Shown here in pieces: positions 61,878 to 64,000 of a DNA stretch of 64,000 bases (position 1 is the first letter of the stretch; each line of letters begins with the position of its first letter). The stretch covers positions 1-64,000 of the forward strand of contig JAJPKF010000026.1 in assembly GCA_021323865.1 (NCBI GenBank), given 5' to 3'. The DNA is from Pseudomonadota bacterium (lineage in GTDB: Bacteria > Chloroflexota > UBA5177 > JAJPKF01). The notes under the pieces are model-generated. The model ran no database searches. It saw nothing but the letters and a program-made list of their open reading frames with translations, and had not been told where the DNA came from. A program made the translations under genes and the position numbers.

Positions 61878-62816
61878 ATGTCGCACCCTCTCATTGTGGC
61901 CGTTGTATTGAACTGGAACAGCGCGGACGAAACTCTCTCCTGCGTCCAGTCGCTCCTGGGTCAGAGCTATCCCAACCTGCAGGTGCTGGTTGTCGATAAC
62001 GCGTCCTTCGACGGGGCGATCGAGAGGGTTCGGGATGAGTTCCCCCAAGTCCATGTCCTGCAGCTGGAGCGGAACACCGGATACGCGGGTGGAAACAATG
62101 CCGGAATCCGGAAGGCGCTCGTGCTGGGGGCTGACCAGGTCTTGATCCTCAACAGCGACGTCATCCTCGACCCGCCGGCCGTAGAACTCCTGTCTCAGGC
62201 AATGGGCTCCGGTGTGGCTGTGGCTGGCCCCACCGTTTACGACATGGATACGCCGGCGCGCGTCCAGAGTGCCGGCTGCCTGCGGCGCGAATGGTCGAGC
62301 ACCTTCCGGGTATTGGACGATGTCCCGGAATCGGCGAGTCGCGGCGTCGACTATGTGGCGGGATGCGCCCTCCTGATGTCGCGAGCGGCCGTGGAAAGTG
62401 TGGGCCTGTTCGACGATTCGCTCTTCGCCTACTGCGAAGAGGTGGATTGGTGCCTGCGAGCAGGACAACGAGGGTATCGTGTCGTGCACGTGCCGGCCGC
62501 CCGCGTGTGGCATCGGCGGGGAGCGTCAACCCCATCGCCTGTCCAGTCCTTTCTGCTCAGCAGGAACGCGCTCACCGTGGCGTGGCGGCGCTCTCGGGGT
62601 TGGCGGAGGATTACGTCAGTCCTATATCTCACACTGCTGCGCGACCCGCGACGCGCACTTGTCCTACTCCGTCGTGGTGACATCCGCGGGGCCGTCGCCG
62701 TTGCGCAGGGTGTTGGCTGGCATCTCCACCTGTTTCGGACCAGAAGCCCGCTGCAATTCCTTCAGACTCGGGCCTCGACGGGATCGCTGGTCGATGCCGA
62801 CCAAGATAGCCAATAG
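61878..62816 (+). CDS. Family 2 glycosyltransferase (rhamnosyltransferase-like)
   Basis: GT-A fold: IVAVVLNWNSADETLSCVQS, VLVVDNASFDGA, GYAGGNNAGIRKALVLGAD, VLILNSDVILDPPAV and the acid/base region VGLFDDSLFAYCEEVDWCLRA. The NWN..D and GNN.G signs are those of the RfbF/WbbL-type rhamnosyltransferases. 312 residues from the ATG at 61878; the frame continues back to 61608 inside the preceding gene. Last gene of the rightward set. Confidence 0.86.
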   Translation: MSHPLIVAVVLNWNSADETLSCVQSLLGQSYPNLQVLVVDNASFDGAIERVRDEFPQVHVLQLERNTGYAGGNNAGIRKALVLGADQVLILNSDVILDPPAVELLSQAMGSGVAVAGPTVYDMDTPARVQSAGCLRREWSSTFRVLDDVPESASRGVDYVAGCALLMSRAAVESVGLFDDSLFAYCEEVDWCLRAGQRGYRVVHVPAARVWHRRGASTPSPVQSFLLSRNALTVAWRRSRGWRRITSVLYLTLLRDPRRALVLLRRGDIRGAVAVAQGVGWHLHLFRTRSPLQFLQTRASTGSLVDADQDSQ

Positions 62817-62863
62817 GAGTGAAGCTGGCGGATGTCCGGTCAGCCAGGGCCAACAGGGGCTGC

Positions 62864-64000
62864 TCACCGGTTTGTCGCTTCGCTCATGTCGATGGATCCC
62901 AGCAGGCGGATGACGCTCCAACGGCGGATGACGAACCGGAGCGGATCGCCGGTCACTCCACGGAACGTCTGAGCCAGTCCAGCGGGCCGGAGATGGAGTG
63001 TGTGCCACCGACCGTCTGGCACAAGGTGGTACGCCCCGGATATGTTGGGGACTTGGGCCGCTTGGCTGCTGCCCGGCCGCAGCAGCCCACCCGAACGGAA
63101 GGCGAATGTTGGGCCGAGACGTATCGCGGTCGGCTTTTCCGCCGCGTGGATCTGGACCACTGCGCTGCGATAGTAGTCGGCAATCGTTGCTGTTCTGGCC
63201 AAACCTTCGACGTCTCCCTCGCCCAGGAGCAACAGCTGAGCGTTGGCGTCGCGAGTCCGGTATACGACCTTCAGGTTGGTCAAGGGGGCCGGCTGGCGCA
63301 CCATGTCGAGGAGAAAGTCATGCTGGTAGGAGAGCGGCACCGGCATGGCAGCGAACCGCGCGTAGTGCCCGAGTGGCCCGCCGCGGAGCAACTGCTCGCC
63401 TTCGTTCGGCACAAGCAGCGCCGGAGTGTTGAAGCGCAAGTCGAACCCTGACTGAACGAAAGGTCTGCGGTCGAGCAGGATGTATGCAGACTGGGCCGGC
63501 CCCGGGAAGGGGTCCCCTCCAAGCCTCAGGCTCCCGGATACCTTCGCGCCGTCGACGGTAAACATGGGCCGAGAGAGTCGAAAGGAGCGAGATCTGTTCC
63601 CGCGTGATTCATAGGGGTTCACGACCACAAGGCCGCGGGAGAATCGTCGGAGCAAGAGGCCGTTTGGTGTCCGGACCCGGGAGCTGGACTCCGGCGTCCC
63701 GAGGGGTACCAGCTCGTCACTGTAGACATCTGTACCCCGCGCCCGACCGTACCCCACCACGCCGGGCACGTAGGCCGCTGGCGGCCCGAACGAGCCAACA
63801 AAACTGAATGCTGAGTTCCGATTGGCCCCGAGGAGGTATGCCGCATAGACATAACGCTGCACGGAATAGTCCTGGCGATACGTCAGGTATCGGTCCCACG
63901 GCGGCCGACCATAGACCAGGAACCGAGTTCGGGGAAGCGATCGCATCAGCGCCAGCTCCGGGGCAATGCTGGTGCTAAAGAAGGACTCCGCGCTCCGCAC
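62864..64000 (-). CDS. Putative glycoside hydrolase-like protein (5' partial)
   Basis: The C-terminal 378 residues of a larger leftward gene that begins beyond the window edge. The segment RTPNGLLLRRFSRGLVVVNPYE resembles the end of the hypothetical GHL15-type glycosyl hydrolase barrel, where the arginine-rich RxF..G.VLVN strand is typical, preceded by a pattern of Trp/Tyr residues. The following ~230 residues are rich in strands and contain no known motif. It may trim or degrade the polysaccharide made here, but the assignment is weak. Confidence 0.4.
   Translation of the reverse strand: MRSAESFFSTSIAPELALMRSLPRTRFLVYGRPPWDRYLTYRQDYSVQRYVYAAYLLGANRNSAFSFVGSFGPPAAYVPGVVGYGRARGTDVYSDELVPLGTPESSSRVRTPNGLLLRRFSRGLVVVNPYESRGNRSRSFRLSRPMFTVDGAKVSGSLRLGGDPFPGPAQSAYILLDRRPFVQSGFDLRFNTPALLVPNEGEQLLRGGPLGHYARFAAMPVPLSYQHDFLLDMVRQPAPLTNLKVVYRTRDANAQLLLLGEGDVEGLARTATIADYYRSAVVQIHAAEKPTAIRLGPTFAFRSGGLLRPGSSQAAQVPNISGAYHLVPDGRWHTLHLRPAGLAQTFRGVTGDPLRFVIRRWSVIRLLGSIDMSEATNR

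Overview
This is a GC-rich, gene-dense bacterial chromosome segment with about 50 genes, one tRNA, and no insertion sequence, phage or CRISPR array that I could see. A likely F420-type luciferase-fold oxidoreductase, a transaldolase/glucose-6-phosphate isomerase fusion, TadE/TadG-type proteins, Thr-Pro-rich linkers on exported proteins and a full hopanoid locus together suggest a soil Terrabacteria member. Chloroflexota or Candidatus Dormibacterota is my best guess. This is an inference from gene content; there is no rRNA here to confirm it.

Region 1 (1-12.8 kb) is mixed housekeeping and surface functions. It holds the 3' part of a class III adenylate cyclase/AAA ATPase coupled to a HAD phosphatase, a CAX-type cation/proton exchanger, a three-gene tadG-tadE-tadE operon, a VanW-type anchored protein, a lone receiver protein with a good promoter, a DUF3465 protein and the bifunctional Tal-Pgi enzyme.

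Region 2 (12.9-23.9 kb) is a divergent hopanoid locus. Leftward: type 2 IPP isomerase fused to a YjbQ domain, then hpnC, hpnD, hpnE and squalene-hopene cyclase, with overlapping junctions. Rightward: hpnH (radical SAM), hpnA, hpnG, a DUF2334-like deacetylase and a family 2 glycosyltransferase. Together they take isopentenyl units through squalene to hopene, then add and trim the C5 side chain, and perhaps decorate it.

Region 3 (23.9-47 kb) holds mostly single genes: an SDR, a DUF3352-type membrane protein, oligoendopeptidase F, a GH114-like secreted protein, an NlpC/P60 protein with four SH3 repeats, a DMT transporter, a secreted polysaccharide deacetylase, thiolase, an isopropylmalate dehydrogenase-like enzyme, a DUF2231-Rieske protein, an LLM oxidoreductase, an MBL hydrolase, a GH130-like protein, an M28 peptidase coupled to a long Gly/Val/Ser repeat protein, CysH, a LysR regulator and tRNA-Leu(CAA). 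A candidate ~80-nt small RNA with its own promoter and terminator lies at 33.5-33.65 kb.

Region 4 (47-64 kb) is a surface polysaccharide locus: a Wzc-like tyrosine kinase, Stf0-type sulfotransferase, WecB, UDP-sulfoquinovose synthase (SQD1/SqdB type), WecC, a further epimerase, three family 4 and one family 2 glycosyltransferases, a methyltransferase and an O-antigen ligase/polymerase. UDP-sulfoquinovose synthase and a sulfotransferase in one cluster, with an APS reductase about 6 kb away that could supply sulfite, point to a sulfur-containing glycan or glycolipid. Two genes in this cluster lack a normal start codon where homology says one should be. The window ends inside a putative glycoside hydrolase-like gene.
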